From positions 1-64,000 of the forward strand of contig JBLMZM010000290.1 in NCBI GenBank assembly GCA_050258815.1: a stretch of DNA of 64,000 bases, read 5' to 3'. Numbering within the stretch: position 1 is the first letter of the stretch; the number at the start of each line of letters is the position of its first letter. The notes under the pieces are model-generated. The model did not search any database and was not told the DNA's origin. It saw only the letters and a program-made list of their open reading frames with translations. The position numbers and the translations under genes were made by a program. This DNA comes from JAAXKN01 sp050258815 (GTDB lineage: Bacteria > Bacteroidota > Ignavibacteria > Ignavibacteriales > SURF-24). Of this stretch, positions 51,934 through 60,270 are shown piece by piece.

Positions 51934-54900
51934 ATGCATACAAAAAACAACATCCAGACTGACGGTCCGCTTAATACAATTGTAACACAGGACTATAATA
52001 TCCAGGATGTATACTTTACCCTATTAGGTACCTCTCCACAAGCAATTATAATTACTGATTTAAGCGGTAAGATTATTGAGATTTCCCAATCTGCTTTAGA
52101 TATACATGGTTACACGGACAAAAAAGAATTACTTGGTAACTCTATCTACAATCTTATTGCACCAGAAGATCATCAAAAAGCCTCTGATTGCAGGGAAAAG
52201 GTCCTCAATGAATGTATTTCCTGTTCTATAGAATATTTAATGTTGAAGAGTAACGGCAGCCGCTTCACAGGTGAAGTCAGTACGAGTCTGGTCAGGAATA
52301 ATTCAGGAGCACCTGTTTATTTCGTAACACTGACCAGGGACATTACATATCTCAAACACGAACAGAAGAAGCAGTCGGCGATTTATGAGATCTCAGAAGC
52401 AGCAAACGCTGCCAAAAGCCTGAATGAACTCTTCACCAGGGTTCATAGTATAATAAAAGAACTTATACCCGCTAAAAACTTTTATATAGCACTCTACAAT
52501 GAAAAAGATGATACTTTGAGCTTCCCTTATTATGTGGACGAATATGACACATCTTCAGAACCAAAACAATATGCTCCGGAAAAATTCGGCCATGGCCTGA
52601 CAGAATACGCTATTCTCAATGAAAAGCCCCTGTTAGTAAACAGAGAGATGATCAATGAGCTGGTGAATAACCTTCAGATTGAAAAAATTGGAGAATTAGC
52701 GGTTGAATGGCTCGGGGTTCCACTCAGAACGAACGACGAAAAGACAATTGGAGTACTGGCAGTTCAGAATTATGATGAACGTATAAAATATACCAGGGAA
52801 GATCAGGAGATACTAGCCTTTGTATCAACACAAATTGCCTTGGCAATTGAGCGCAAACGGGCTGATGAAATTTTACAGGAAAGTCAGGAAAGATATAAAG
52901 TTGTTATATCAAACCTTCCTGATATTATTCTCGTATATAAAAAAGGCCAAATTATATTTGCAAATCAGACTGCAGTAAGATTTTCCGGCTATTGCACACA
53001 GGAGTTTATTGGTAAATCGCTCTTTGATTTTATTCCTGAAGACTACCAACAATTGGCGATAGACAAGGTTAACAACAGAATTAAGGGGAATACATTACCT
53101 GATTATGAAATCGTCATTTGCACAAAGTCGGGTGAAAGGAAAAATGTCATAGTCAGGGGTACAAGAATTCTGTATCAGAATGAACAAGCTTTTCTTATTG
53201 TTTTATTTGATGTTACCGAAAGAAAAAGGAATGAAGAGGACCTGATAAAATTAAAAAAAGCTCTGGAGGGGTCAAGTGAAGTTATTTTTATCACTGATCC
53301 TGAGGGAGTTATTACTTTTATCAATCCTGCATTCACCCAGCTTTATGGCTATACACCTGAAGAGGTTGTGGGTAAATTGACTCCCAGGATACTAAAAAGC
53401 GGAGTCCACTCAAATGATGTATATGATAGTTTCTGGAAAACAATCCGCAATAAGCAGTCAGTAAATGGAGAGCTGATAAATAGAAACAAAGATGGCAAAT
53501 TAATTAATATAGAGGGCTCTGCCAGCGCTATTCTGGATGAAAACGGAAATGTGATTGGGTACCTTGGAATCCAAAGAGATATAAACGAAAGAATTAATAC
53601 CGACAAAGTAAGAAATGCATTATACAAGATCTCAGAAGCAGCAAATACTGCAACGGAAATTAGCGTACTATATAAAACCATTCACGAGATCATAAAAGAG
53701 CTGATGCCTGTTAAAAACTTCTATATCGCCTTATATGATCCAATGAGTGAACTGCTGAGCTTCCCATATTTTGTAGATGAGTTTGATCCACCTCAGAAGA
53801 CAAAAAAAATCGGGAAAGGACTTACTGAATACGTACTAAGGACTGGTAAGGGTGCACTTATTGATGAATTCCAGGATCTTGAGCTCAGGCAGTACGGTGA
53901 GGTGGAGGTTATTGGGACACCTTCAAAAATCTGGCTCGGCGTGCCATTAAAAGTCATGGACAATATAACCGGTGTTATGGTAGTTCAGGACTATGAGAAC
54001 CCGCATGCATATGGGGAAAAGGAAAAGGAAATTCTTACTTTCGTCTCCGAACAGATAGCATCTGCAATTTATAAAAAAAGTGTCGAACAGGAGCTGCTTG
54101 AATATACCACCGATCTGCAGTACCACAAATCGCTGCTTGAAAAGAGAACGGAAGAATTAACCGGCCTCAACAGTCAACTGGAAGATTCTGAAAAAGAATT
54201 GCAGGAAATGATTGTACAAAAGGATAAGTTTTTCTCAATTCTGGCTCACGATCTGAAGAGCCCTTTCAACGGTTTACTAGGTTTTTCTAATTTATTGCTA
54301 CAGGATTTCGAACACTTCAGCAATATCGAAATAAGAAACTTTGTTCAGCATATGAACAATTCCGTAAAAAATATTTATGAGTTAATTGAAAATCTTCTGG
54401 ACTGGTCCAGACTTCAGACTGGCCGGATAGAATTTAATCCCGAGGAATTGAGCCTGAGGGAGAAAGTTGAATCAATATCTTCCCTGCTCCGTAATAACGC
54501 TATTACTAAAGGCATACAGATTTCCAACACGATTAACAAGGGAACATTCGTAATTGCAGATGAAAAAATGCTTCAATGCATTCTGCAGAACCTGATATCC
54601 AATGCCATCAAATTTACAGGAACAAACGGGAAGATTACCATTTCCGCAATTTCTGCAGGTGATTTTGTAAATGTCTCAATTTCAGACACCGGTGTCGGCA
54701 TCAGCAAGGAAACTATTGCAAAATTCTTCAAAATCGATACTCATATTTCAACTGAGGGTACTGCACGTGAAAAGGGTACCGGCTTGGGATTAATTATATG
54801 CAAAGAATTCATTGAAAAGAACGGAGGAAAAATTTCGCTTGAAAGCCAGCTCGGCAAAGGGACAACTTTTTCTTTTACTTTACCAAGTGTTAAGAAATAA
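51934..54900 (+). CDS. PAS/GAF multi-sensor histidine kinase
   Basis: 988 residues, no membrane helix. Order by sequence: PAS (about 20-140), GAF (about 150-305), PAS (about 315-425), PAS (about 430-545), GAF (about 560-705), a coiled-coil linker with DSEKELQEMI, HisKA with LAHDLKSPFNGLLGF (H772), and a HATPase with N box LISNAIKFT, DTGVGI and GTGLGL. Both GAF domains share a run of identical residues (KNFYIALY, LSFPYxVDE, GLTEY), so the second arose by duplication. Unlike the other sensor in this window, all catalytic residues are intact. No response regulator is adjacent. Confidence 0.94.
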   Translation: MHTKNNIQTDGPLNTIVTQDYNIQDVYFTLLGTSPQAIIITDLSGKIIEISQSALDIHGYTDKKELLGNSIYNLIAPEDHQKASDCREKVLNECISCSIEYLMLKSNGSRFTGEVSTSLVRNNSGAPVYFVTLTRDITYLKHEQKKQSAIYEISEAANAAKSLNELFTRVHSIIKELIPAKNFYIALYNEKDDTLSFPYYVDEYDTSSEPKQYAPEKFGHGLTEYAILNEKPLLVNREMINELVNNLQIEKIGELAVEWLGVPLRTNDEKTIGVLAVQNYDERIKYTREDQEILAFVSTQIALAIERKRADEILQESQERYKVVISNLPDIILVYKKGQIIFANQTAVRFSGYCTQEFIGKSLFDFIPEDYQQLAIDKVNNRIKGNTLPDYEIVICTKSGERKNVIVRGTRILYQNEQAFLIVLFDVTERKRNEEDLIKLKKALEGSSEVIFITDPEGVITFINPAFTQLYGYTPEEVVGKLTPRILKSGVHSNDVYDSFWKTIRNKQSVNGELINRNKDGKLINIEGSASAILDENGNVIGYLGIQRDINERINTDKVRNALYKISEAANTATEISVLYKTIHEIIKELMPVKNFYIALYDPMSELLSFPYFVDEFDPPQKTKKIGKGLTEYVLRTGKGALIDEFQDLELRQYGEVEVIGTPSKIWLGVPLKVMDNITGVMVVQDYENPHAYGEKEKEILTFVSEQIASAIYKKSVEQELLEYTTDLQYHKSLLEKRTEELTGLNSQLEDSEKELQEMIVQKDKFFSILAHDLKSPFNGLLGFSNLLLQDFEHFSNIEIRNFVQHMNNSVKNIYELIENLLDWSRLQTGRIEFNPEELSLREKVESISSLLRNNAITKGIQISNTINKGTFVIADEKMLQCILQNLISNAIKFTGTNGKITISAISAGDFVNVSISDTGVGISKETIAKFFKIDTHISTEGTAREKGTGLGLIICKEFIEKNGGKISLESQLGKGTTFSFTLPSVKK

Positions 54901-54922
54901 CCCGCTATAAAATTTTGAAGTA

Positions 54923-54956
54923 GACACCGGCAGTCTCTTTATTGCCTGCCGGTGTC
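54923..54956. terminator. Terminator-like hairpin between kinase and Er-VIT
   Basis: A perfect 11-bp repeat (GACACCGGCAG, 54923-54933, with 54946-54956) lies between the convergent kinase and iron-transporter genes; the T content after it is low. A second short hairpin (54966-54982, CGGTAA/TTACCG) overlaps the next gene's stop. Confidence 0.55.
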
Positions 54957-54983
54957 TCTCGGAAACGGTAAGTTTATTACCGC

Positions 54984-56126
54984 TTAACCTGCTAAAGAAA
55001 CTCCCATTATCCAGCCAATAAAAAATGTGATACTGGCTGCCAACATTCCAAAGAGCAACTGTCTTGTACCGGAGAATAAGACACTCCGCCCTGTCATTAG
55101 TGTAATGGCAGATCCAATTCCAAAGAGTCCAAGAGCACTGCCAACGAGGCTGATTACTATACCAGTGAATCCGGTTGTAAAGATAAAAGGAATTACGGGG
55201 ATAATGGCTCCAATAGAAAACAGGACAAATGACATTCCTGCTGCCTCCCAGGCTGAGCCTCCCAATTCTTCAGGATCAATGCCCAGTTCTTCACGTGCAA
55301 GAGTATCCAAAGCAGTATTCTTATTGGTTAAAAGCTGATTAGCCATCAATTTGGAATGCTCTGCAGATAGACCCTTGGATTGATATATGAGAGCCAGTTC
55401 TTCCATTTCTTCCTGGGGATTTGTAATGAGCTCATTCTCCTCAATCTCCATTTGTCTTTGGTATAACTCCCTTGAACTTTGAACGGACAGCCACTCACCC
55501 AGCGCCATTGAAATAGCGCCAGCCAGAAGCCCTGCAAAGCCAGTAATTAAAATTGTTTTGTTGGACAATGCTGCACCTTCGGCAGCACCGGCTATACCCA
55601 TCACCAGACTGAGGTTGGAAACCAGACCATCATTTGCTCCTAAAACAGCTGCCCGCAACAAATTACCCCCTACCCCTTTATGCCTGCCTTCAAAGCGGGC
55701 TATTTGGGACCCTTCAATTCCCTCCGGGACAGTATTCATCATCGCCCTGAATAATCTGCTGTGTGATCTTTCTTCAGCAGGCATTTCAGTCGATTTTGAT
55801 TCGGGCTGTTTATCATAGTTATCACTGTCAGACTGTTCATTTTCTACTATGGTGGGAAGAACAAACTGAGGGCCAAACTTATTAGCCAGCCATATGAGAA
55901 TTCTGGTACGCCTATCCGGTTTTACCTCCGGGATCTTTCCACCTGCCTGAAGAATCTGCTCCCGCCAAAACTGGGCATGTTTTTCTTCAGAATCTGCAAG
56001 TCTGCTGTATACAGATTTTAGTTCTGCTTTTTCCTCTGTTTGTGCCAGGATTCTGTACAAGGCTGAACTGTTTATCTCTGCCTGAAGATTTGCTTTGTAT
56101 TGCGGAATGTTTGCTTTGTTAGCCAT
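54984..56126 (-). CDS. Ferritin-like/VIT1 fusion iron or manganese transporter (Er-VIT type)
   Basis: 380 residues. The first 80 or so residues form a half ferritin-like/rubrerythrin region with a metal ExxH motif in DSEEKHAQFW. The C-terminal half is a VIT1/CCC1 transporter: GANDGLVSNLSLVMGIAGA, GALLAGAISMALGEWLSVQS and a late membrane pair. Such erythrin-VIT (MbfA) proteins export or store iron and protect against peroxide. The start is likely the ATG giving MANKANIPQ. It is convergent with the kinase gene. Confidence 0.88.
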   Translation of the reverse strand: MANKANIPQYKANLQAEINSSALYRILAQTEEKAELKSVYSRLADSEEKHAQFWREQILQAGGKIPEVKPDRRTRILIWLANKFGPQFVLPTIVENEQSDSDNYDKQPESKSTEMPAEERSHSRLFRAMMNTVPEGIEGSQIARFEGRHKGVGGNLLRAAVLGANDGLVSNLSLVMGIAGAAEGAALSNKTILITGFAGLLAGAISMALGEWLSVQSSRELYQRQMEIEENELITNPQEEMEELALIYQSKGLSAEHSKLMANQLLTNKNTALDTLAREELGIDPEELGGSAWEAAGMSFVLFSIGAIIPVIPFIFTTGFTGIVISLVGSALGLFGIGSAITLMTGRSVLFSGTRQLLFGMLAASITFFIGWIMGVSLAG

Positions 56127-56234
56127 TAACGAAAAACTCCTCGGATTTTACCACATACTGTTTATTTTAACCTGAATGATAATCTATTATTTTATCTTCT
56201 GCAAAATTTCCGCATTTTTTTTGCAATTTTTCAG

Positions 56235-56528
56235 TTACTCATCTTCTTCATCATCTTCAAATTCAACTCCCAGGTATTCAAGGCTGCTTTCACAAATTGA
56301 AATCATAATATCCAAGCCATATCTGACTGAAGCAATTGCAGCAATTGCGGAATCGTGTGAAATATAATTAATTTCATTTATTACGTTCTGATCCTTCATT
56401 ATTTTGTCTGCCTGGTCGTATAATTCCCAAAGCGTATCGTGGAGTTGCTCCAGTTTTTCCGTAAATTCATCAATTCTTTCTGAATTAAATGATTCTCCAC
56501 TCCCATTTATCTTTTTTTCATCTGACAT
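56235..56528 (-). CDS. Uncharacterised acidic protein
   Basis: 97 residues from an ATG with GGAG 7 nt upstream; a longer in-frame start has no ribosome site. The sequence is helical and acidic, ending FEDDEEDE. Not recognised. It precedes the Er-VIT gene by 108 bp on the same strand. Confidence 0.6.
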   Translation of the reverse strand: MSDEKKINGSGESFNSERIDEFTEKLEQLHDTLWELYDQADKIMKDQNVINEINYISHDSAIAAIASVRYGLDIMISICESSLEYLGVEFEDDEEDE

Positions 56529-56579
56529 ATTATCTCCAGGTTGATTAAAAACGTTCTTAGTTTGATCAACAACCCCCAC

Positions 56580-56902
56580 ATGTTTATCCCGGTTATTATA
56601 TAGCTCAATTTTATTATAATAAAATGATAGAAATAAAAAAAGGTCAGTTAATTTACAGAAAACAAACTACCTGAATTGAAGCTTAATGGATTGTCTCTTT
56701 TCCAGGTGAGCCGCTCCCTGAAAGGTTCAGTAATTCAAACAGAGTTAAGAAAGCCTGTTATAAATGTTTAATTTTTGTACTGCTCAATTAGATAAACAAC
56801 AAATAAATAGTAAGAGTAATTTGTTCCCTCAATATTTTTATTGTATTATCGCCCCCTCCCTGTAACATTTTTTAGTGTCTGTTCGTCTATTATACAGAGC
56901 TT
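56580..56902. other. Intergenic region upstream of the ECF sigma gene
   Basis: 323 bp, AT-rich, no gene. It contains the ECF-type promoter described separately (56861-56889) just ahead of the sigma gene. Nothing else is recognisable. Confidence 0.6.
56861..56889 (+). promoter_or_regulatory. ECF-type promoter, probably autoregulated
   Basis: TGTAAC (56861-56866), a 17-nt spacer, and CGTCTA (56884-56889). ECF sigma factors generally recognise an AAC -35 element and a CGTC -10 element, and this site matches both. Transcription should start at about 56896, leaving a leader of only 6-8 nt before ATG at 56903. Confidence 0.6.
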
Positions 56903-57439
56903 ATGCCGATAAAGAATACAAAATATAAGTTTCTCCTGCAGCAATATAAGAACCGGATTTACAATTATTCTTTGATGCTCCTGAGAAGCCGGATGGATGC
57001 GGATGACGTCACCCAGGAGGTGTTCATTCGGATATGGAAGAATATTGACACTTTTAACATAATGGCAGCTAAAACCTGGATCATGAAAACCACTCATAAT
57101 CTTTGCATGGATTACCTGAGAAAGAGGAAGAGGGCTTTTAAGAACGAATGTGAAATAAATGACGAGTTTGAGGAAAGTTATTCAGATTGTGGAATTTCAG
57201 GCAATCCGCTGTTATCAGTTCATCTGGACATGATGGCAGATGTTGCAAGAGAGGCAGTCAAAAGATTGCCCGATCCATTACGTTCTGCTTTTGTTTTGTA
57301 TGAGCTTCAGGGCATGAAATACAAAGAAATCAGCCTGATTCTGGATATTCCGCTCAATAGTGTGAAAGTATATATTCTAAGGGCCCGGAAAAAATTACAA
57401 GAGGATTTAAGAGAATATGCAACAAATGAAATTATATGA
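56903..57439 (+). CDS. ECF-family RNA polymerase sigma factor
   Basis: 178 residues. Sigma region 2 (YKNRIYNYSLMLLRSRMDAD and DVTQEVFIRIWKNI) is followed by region 4 with LPDPLRSAFVLYELQGMKY and the HTH ending LNSVKVYILRARKKLQ. No regions 1 or 3, so this is an ECF sigma. Its own gene is preceded by an ECF promoter. The last 23 nt overlap the next gene, a membrane protein that may act as anti-sigma factor. Confidence 0.92.
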   Translation: MPIKNTKYKFLLQQYKNRIYNYSLMLLRSRMDADDVTQEVFIRIWKNIDTFNIMAAKTWIMKTTHNLCMDYLRKRKRAFKNECEINDEFEESYSDCGISGNPLLSVHLDMMADVAREAVKRLPDPLRSAFVLYELQGMKYKEISLILDIPLNSVKVYILRARKKLQEDLREYATNEII

Positions 57440-57992
57440 GATTGATGATAAATTATTGAATAAAATAATCTCCGCCGCATATGGTGATGCAGGTCCTGGA
57501 GACAGATTTTATGTTTACCTGAAAACCAGAAAGGATCCGGAAATAAAAAAGATCTACAATGAGTATAAGGCTGTAGCAAGGTTGGTGGGCAAAATAAAAG
57601 AACTGGAATGCCCTTCTGACATAAGGAAGTTAAATTCCATGCCCAAAGCTGAAATGGAGAAGGAGCATTCGTTTGCGTATGATTTGTATTCAGTGCTTTT
57701 TGTAAAACCGGTTTGGACATTCTCGGTGGTTATAATTTTTATCTCGGTTGTTGCCCTTTCAGTTGTATTCCGGAAAAATGAAATACAAAGGACATACTCT
57801 CAAAAAGAAATCGCCCTTGCAGACAAACAAGCAACTCAGGCATTAAAGATGGTGGGCGATATATTAAACCGGACAAAATCTACGGTCGTAAGAGAAATTC
57901 TGCCTGAAAAGGTAAGTAAACCCCTGAATAAAGGAATAAATGTTGTAAAAGACTTAATAAACGAGGAGAATAAAAATGAGAATATCAATTAA
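57417..57992 (+). CDS. Single-pass membrane protein, putative anti-sigma factor
   Basis: 191 residues. It overlaps the sigma gene and has one membrane helix (about 99-118) with a cytoplasmic N-terminus that has an anti-sigma-like helical pattern, and a periplasmic part ending in a Lys-rich tail. No zinc-binding HxxxCxxC motif is present, so it is not the classical ZAS type. Gene order and translational overlap make it the most likely partner of the ECF sigma. Confidence 0.55.
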   Translation: MQQMKLYEIDDKLLNKIISAAYGDAGPGDRFYVYLKTRKDPEIKKIYNEYKAVARLVGKIKELECPSDIRKLNSMPKAEMEKEHSFAYDLYSVLFVKPVWTFSVVIIFISVVALSVVFRKNEIQRTYSQKEIALADKQATQALKMVGDILNRTKSTVVREILPEKVSKPLNKGINVVKDLINEENKNENIN

Positions 57993-58533
57993 AATGCTGT
58001 TGTTTTTCCTGCTTACATTTACTTGTAGCAGTTTTGCTCAATATGGCGACTATAAAAAAGAACCTGGGTATATAGAATTTGGGGATCTGACCTCATTTGA
58101 ATCGGGTGAAAAGGTTACCGAGGTCATGCTTGATGAAAGGTTATTAAAACTTGCTGCCGGCTTCACTCATAAGGAGGACCCCCAGTTACAAACACTGCTG
58201 AGTGGCTTAAAACTGGTAAAGGTTAATACTTTTGAGGTTTCTGACAAAAACGAAGATGGTTTGCTCAACAAGATGAAGTCAATTGATAACGAACTCACAA
58301 ACAAAAAGTGGGACCGCATAGTAAAAACCCGGGACAAAAAAGAGAATACTAATGTTTATATTAAAACTAATAGTGATAATACTGTAGTAGGATTAGTAGT
58401 TACCACATTCCAGCGAAATGGTGAAGCTGCATTTATCAATATCGTTGGGAACATCGACCTGGAGTCTATCAGCAAGCTCTCTAATAACTTTAATATTCCT
58501 TCATTGGATAGTATTAAGCATAAAAAGAGATAA
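57976..58533 (+). CDS. DUF4252 secreted protein
   Basis: 185 residues. The signal peptide (about 1-21, ends SSFAQ) is followed by the DUF4252 pattern GYIEFGDLTSFE, LLKLAAGFTHKEDPQL and the C-terminal VTTFQRNGEAAFINIVGNIDL. GAGGAG lies 8 nt before ATG. The gene overlaps the anti-sigma candidate. DUF4252 genes next to an ECF sigma are common in Bacteroidota; the function is unknown. Confidence 0.8.
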   Translation: MRISIKMLLFFLLTFTCSSFAQYGDYKKEPGYIEFGDLTSFESGEKVTEVMLDERLLKLAAGFTHKEDPQLQTLLSGLKLVKVNTFEVSDKNEDGLLNKMKSIDNELTNKKWDRIVKTRDKKENTNVYIKTNSDNTVVGLVVTTFQRNGEAAFINIVGNIDLESISKLSNNFNIPSLDSIKHKKR

Positions 58534-58537
58534 TAAG

Positions 58538-59092
58538 ATGAAAATCAGGAAGATCTCCGTATTGCTTCTACTGATCATCTCCGGCATTTTAGTTTCCGGC
58601 TGTTTCAGCGTAAACGATCAGTTCAGGAGGATGAAAAACCACCTGCTCACCGGCAATAGTGATTTTGAAACAAAACAGGAATTTGCCCTTGGTTACTGGA
58701 GCCTGACAGCACTAAAGACCGTGTTGAATGCTTCAAGCCACAGTAATATAGATGCCAGAATAATAGGCCATATTTCAAATATACAAATTGGCACATATAT
58801 AAGATCCGGTCAGAATCCGGGTGCCGTTGATCTTCCGGTTTTTCAAAAGCTTTGCAGCAAAATGACTTCAGATGCCTGGATCCAAATTACCCGCAGCTAT
58901 GATCATGGTAAAATATCTGCCGTATTTCTACGCATTAACAGGGAAAAGCAGCTGCATCGAATGTTTGTAGTTTCAATGGAGGACAAGGAGCTTACGATGA
59001 TTGATATTTGTGGAAATCTTGATGAGGTCTTTAAGATCGCCATACAGGAAAAAGGACTTAACCTTTATAATTCCGAATATGAGAACGAATAA
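58538..59092 (+). CDS. DUF4252 lipoprotein
   Basis: 184 residues from ATG at 58538; the longer frame upstream lies inside the previous gene. The lipoprotein signal reads LLLIISGILVSGC. The domain WIQITRSYDHGKISAVFLRIN and MIDICGNLDEVFKIA is a divergent copy of the DUF4252 in the preceding gene, so the pair arose by duplication. It is the last gene of the operon. Confidence 0.75.
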   Translation: MKIRKISVLLLLIISGILVSGCFSVNDQFRRMKNHLLTGNSDFETKQEFALGYWSLTALKTVLNASSHSNIDARIIGHISNIQIGTYIRSGQNPGAVDLPVFQKLCSKMTSDAWIQITRSYDHGKISAVFLRINREKQLHRMFVVSMEDKELTMIDICGNLDEVFKIAIQEKGLNLYNSEYENE

Positions 59093-59180
59093 ATGACGAG
59101 TTCTGCCTGACTCTTCTCCTTTCTGTATTTCTGTATATGACAAAACTGATAATCTAATTCATTATAACCAATTTATAATC

Positions 59181-59209
59181 TTGATTTATAAAAGTTAAAG
59201 GTTTATAAT
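59181..59209 (+). promoter_or_regulatory. Promoter-like site upstream of YtxH-like gene 1
   Basis: TTGATT (59181-59186), a 17-nt spacer, and TATAAT (59204-59209), a near-perfect sigma70 arrangement, 55 nt before the start codon. Confidence 0.5.
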
Positions 59210-59263
59210 ATTACAAGATTAACTATGGGTTGCGATTATTAAATATTCTAATGGAGGGATACT

Positions 59264-59602
59264 ATGTTTAGAAGACAGAATAGGACCAAAATGATGGTGA
59301 CAGGATTACTGGTTGGAGGAGCAACAGGCAGTATTCTAACATTCCTTTTTGCCCCTAAAAGCGGAAAAGAGCTCAGAACAGACATTGTACACACAATGGA
59401 TTCCTCAGTTGACAAGGTTAAGGATACCACAACCAATATTTATAACGGGGCAAGACATATTACAACAGACACCATCAACAGGATCCAGTCTGCTATTAAT
59501 GCCGGGGTATCAAGTTATAAAAACAGCACGGAAAAAGTCCAGACCAGCAAAGAGATGATTGAAGAAACACTTGCCGAACAAAGTTCAGGTACAAATATTT
59601 AA
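59264..59602 (+). CDS. YtxH-like protein, paralogue 1
   Basis: 112 residues. The N-terminal membrane/Gly segment GLLVGGATGSILTFLFAPKSGKELR is the YtxH domain; the rest is a helical, Lys- and Thr-rich region. GGAGGG lies 6 nt before ATG. A close paralogue follows at 59.8 kb and a third relative lies at 26 kb. Probably stress related, as in other YtxH genes. Confidence 0.8.
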   Translation: MFRRQNRTKMMVTGLLVGGATGSILTFLFAPKSGKELRTDIVHTMDSSVDKVKDTTTNIYNGARHITTDTINRIQSAINAGVSSYKNSTEKVQTSKEMIEETLAEQSSGTNI

Positions 59603-59628
59603 CATTGAAGAAATTAAACATTTTTTAA

Positions 59629-59657
59629 GGAAAGACTCATTGGCCAAGAGCCTTTCC
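59629..59657 (+). repeat. Hairpin between the YtxH paralogues
   Basis: GGAAAGACTC (59629-59638) and GAGCCTTTCC (59648-59657) pair at 9 of 10 positions around a 9-nt loop. No T run follows. It may be a weak terminator or an mRNA end element. Confidence 0.4.
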
Positions 59658-59706
59658 TATATTTATGTCCCTGTAAAAATAGTTAACTGATCAGGCTGCA
59701 TAAATC

Positions 59707-59736
59707 TTGATTTCCTTATTATTTGTGTATATTATG
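59707..59736 (+). promoter_or_regulatory. Promoter-like site upstream of YtxH-like gene 2
   Basis: TTGATT (59707-59712), an 18-nt spacer, and TATGAT (59731-59736). It is similar to the site before paralogue 1 and lies 64 nt before ATG. Confidence 0.4.
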
Positions 59737-59799
59737 ATAAATAAGCGCTGTAAATGAAAAGATTCGACTATAATTAATTTATAATGAGAGGGATTAAAT

Positions 59800-60165
59800 A
59801 TGTTTAACAGACGAAAAGCTAATCAGAAATTACTAACAGGAATATTTATCGGCAGTGCTGCAGGAAGTTTAATGGCCTTTCTATTCACTCCCAAAACCGG
59901 TAAACAATTAAGACACGAGATTAAAGACACAGTGGATACTTCACTGGAAAAAGTTAAAGATGGCAGCGGTAAAATATATACTAATGCAATTACTGCAACG
60001 ACAGATACTATGAACAAGCTCCAGGCGGCAGTAAATGCAAGTATAAACAAGTATAAATCACTGAGCCAGGAGTATAGTGCCGAACAGAAAGCTTCGGAAG
60101 AAAAACCGGCACCTAAAACGGCCAGGAAAAGAACTACCAGAAAAACCAAGGCTTCAACTACATAA
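59800..60165 (+). CDS. YtxH-like protein, paralogue 2
   Basis: 121 residues. The YtxH segment GIFIGSAAGSLMAFLFTPKTGKQLR matches paralogue 1 closely, so the two are a tandem duplication. The C-terminal tail is richer in K, R, P and T (KTARKRTTRKTK), giving a basic end that paralogue 1 lacks. GAGAGGG precedes ATG. Confidence 0.8.
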   Translation: MFNRRKANQKLLTGIFIGSAAGSLMAFLFTPKTGKQLRHEIKDTVDTSLEKVKDGSGKIYTNAITATTDTMNKLQAAVNASINKYKSLSQEYSAEQKASEEKPAPKTARKRTTRKTKASTT

Positions 60166-60270
60166 TTTTGTACGAAAAGCGGCATTTTTTGTTGAACCAG
60201 GAGAATAAGGACTTATCACAGTCATGATTATTTGGATTACCCGGTATTCGGAATAATAGTCCTTGCCAGA

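Noticed and set aside
51747..51962. Plus-strand frame of 71 codons ahead of the second sensor kinase
   Set aside because: It starts at TTG without a ribosome site, overlaps the kinase start, and shows no motif.
56235..56528. Antitoxin or sigma regulator
   Set aside because: Small acidic proteins can be antitoxins, but there is no toxin partner or DNA-binding motif, so I left it uncharacterised.
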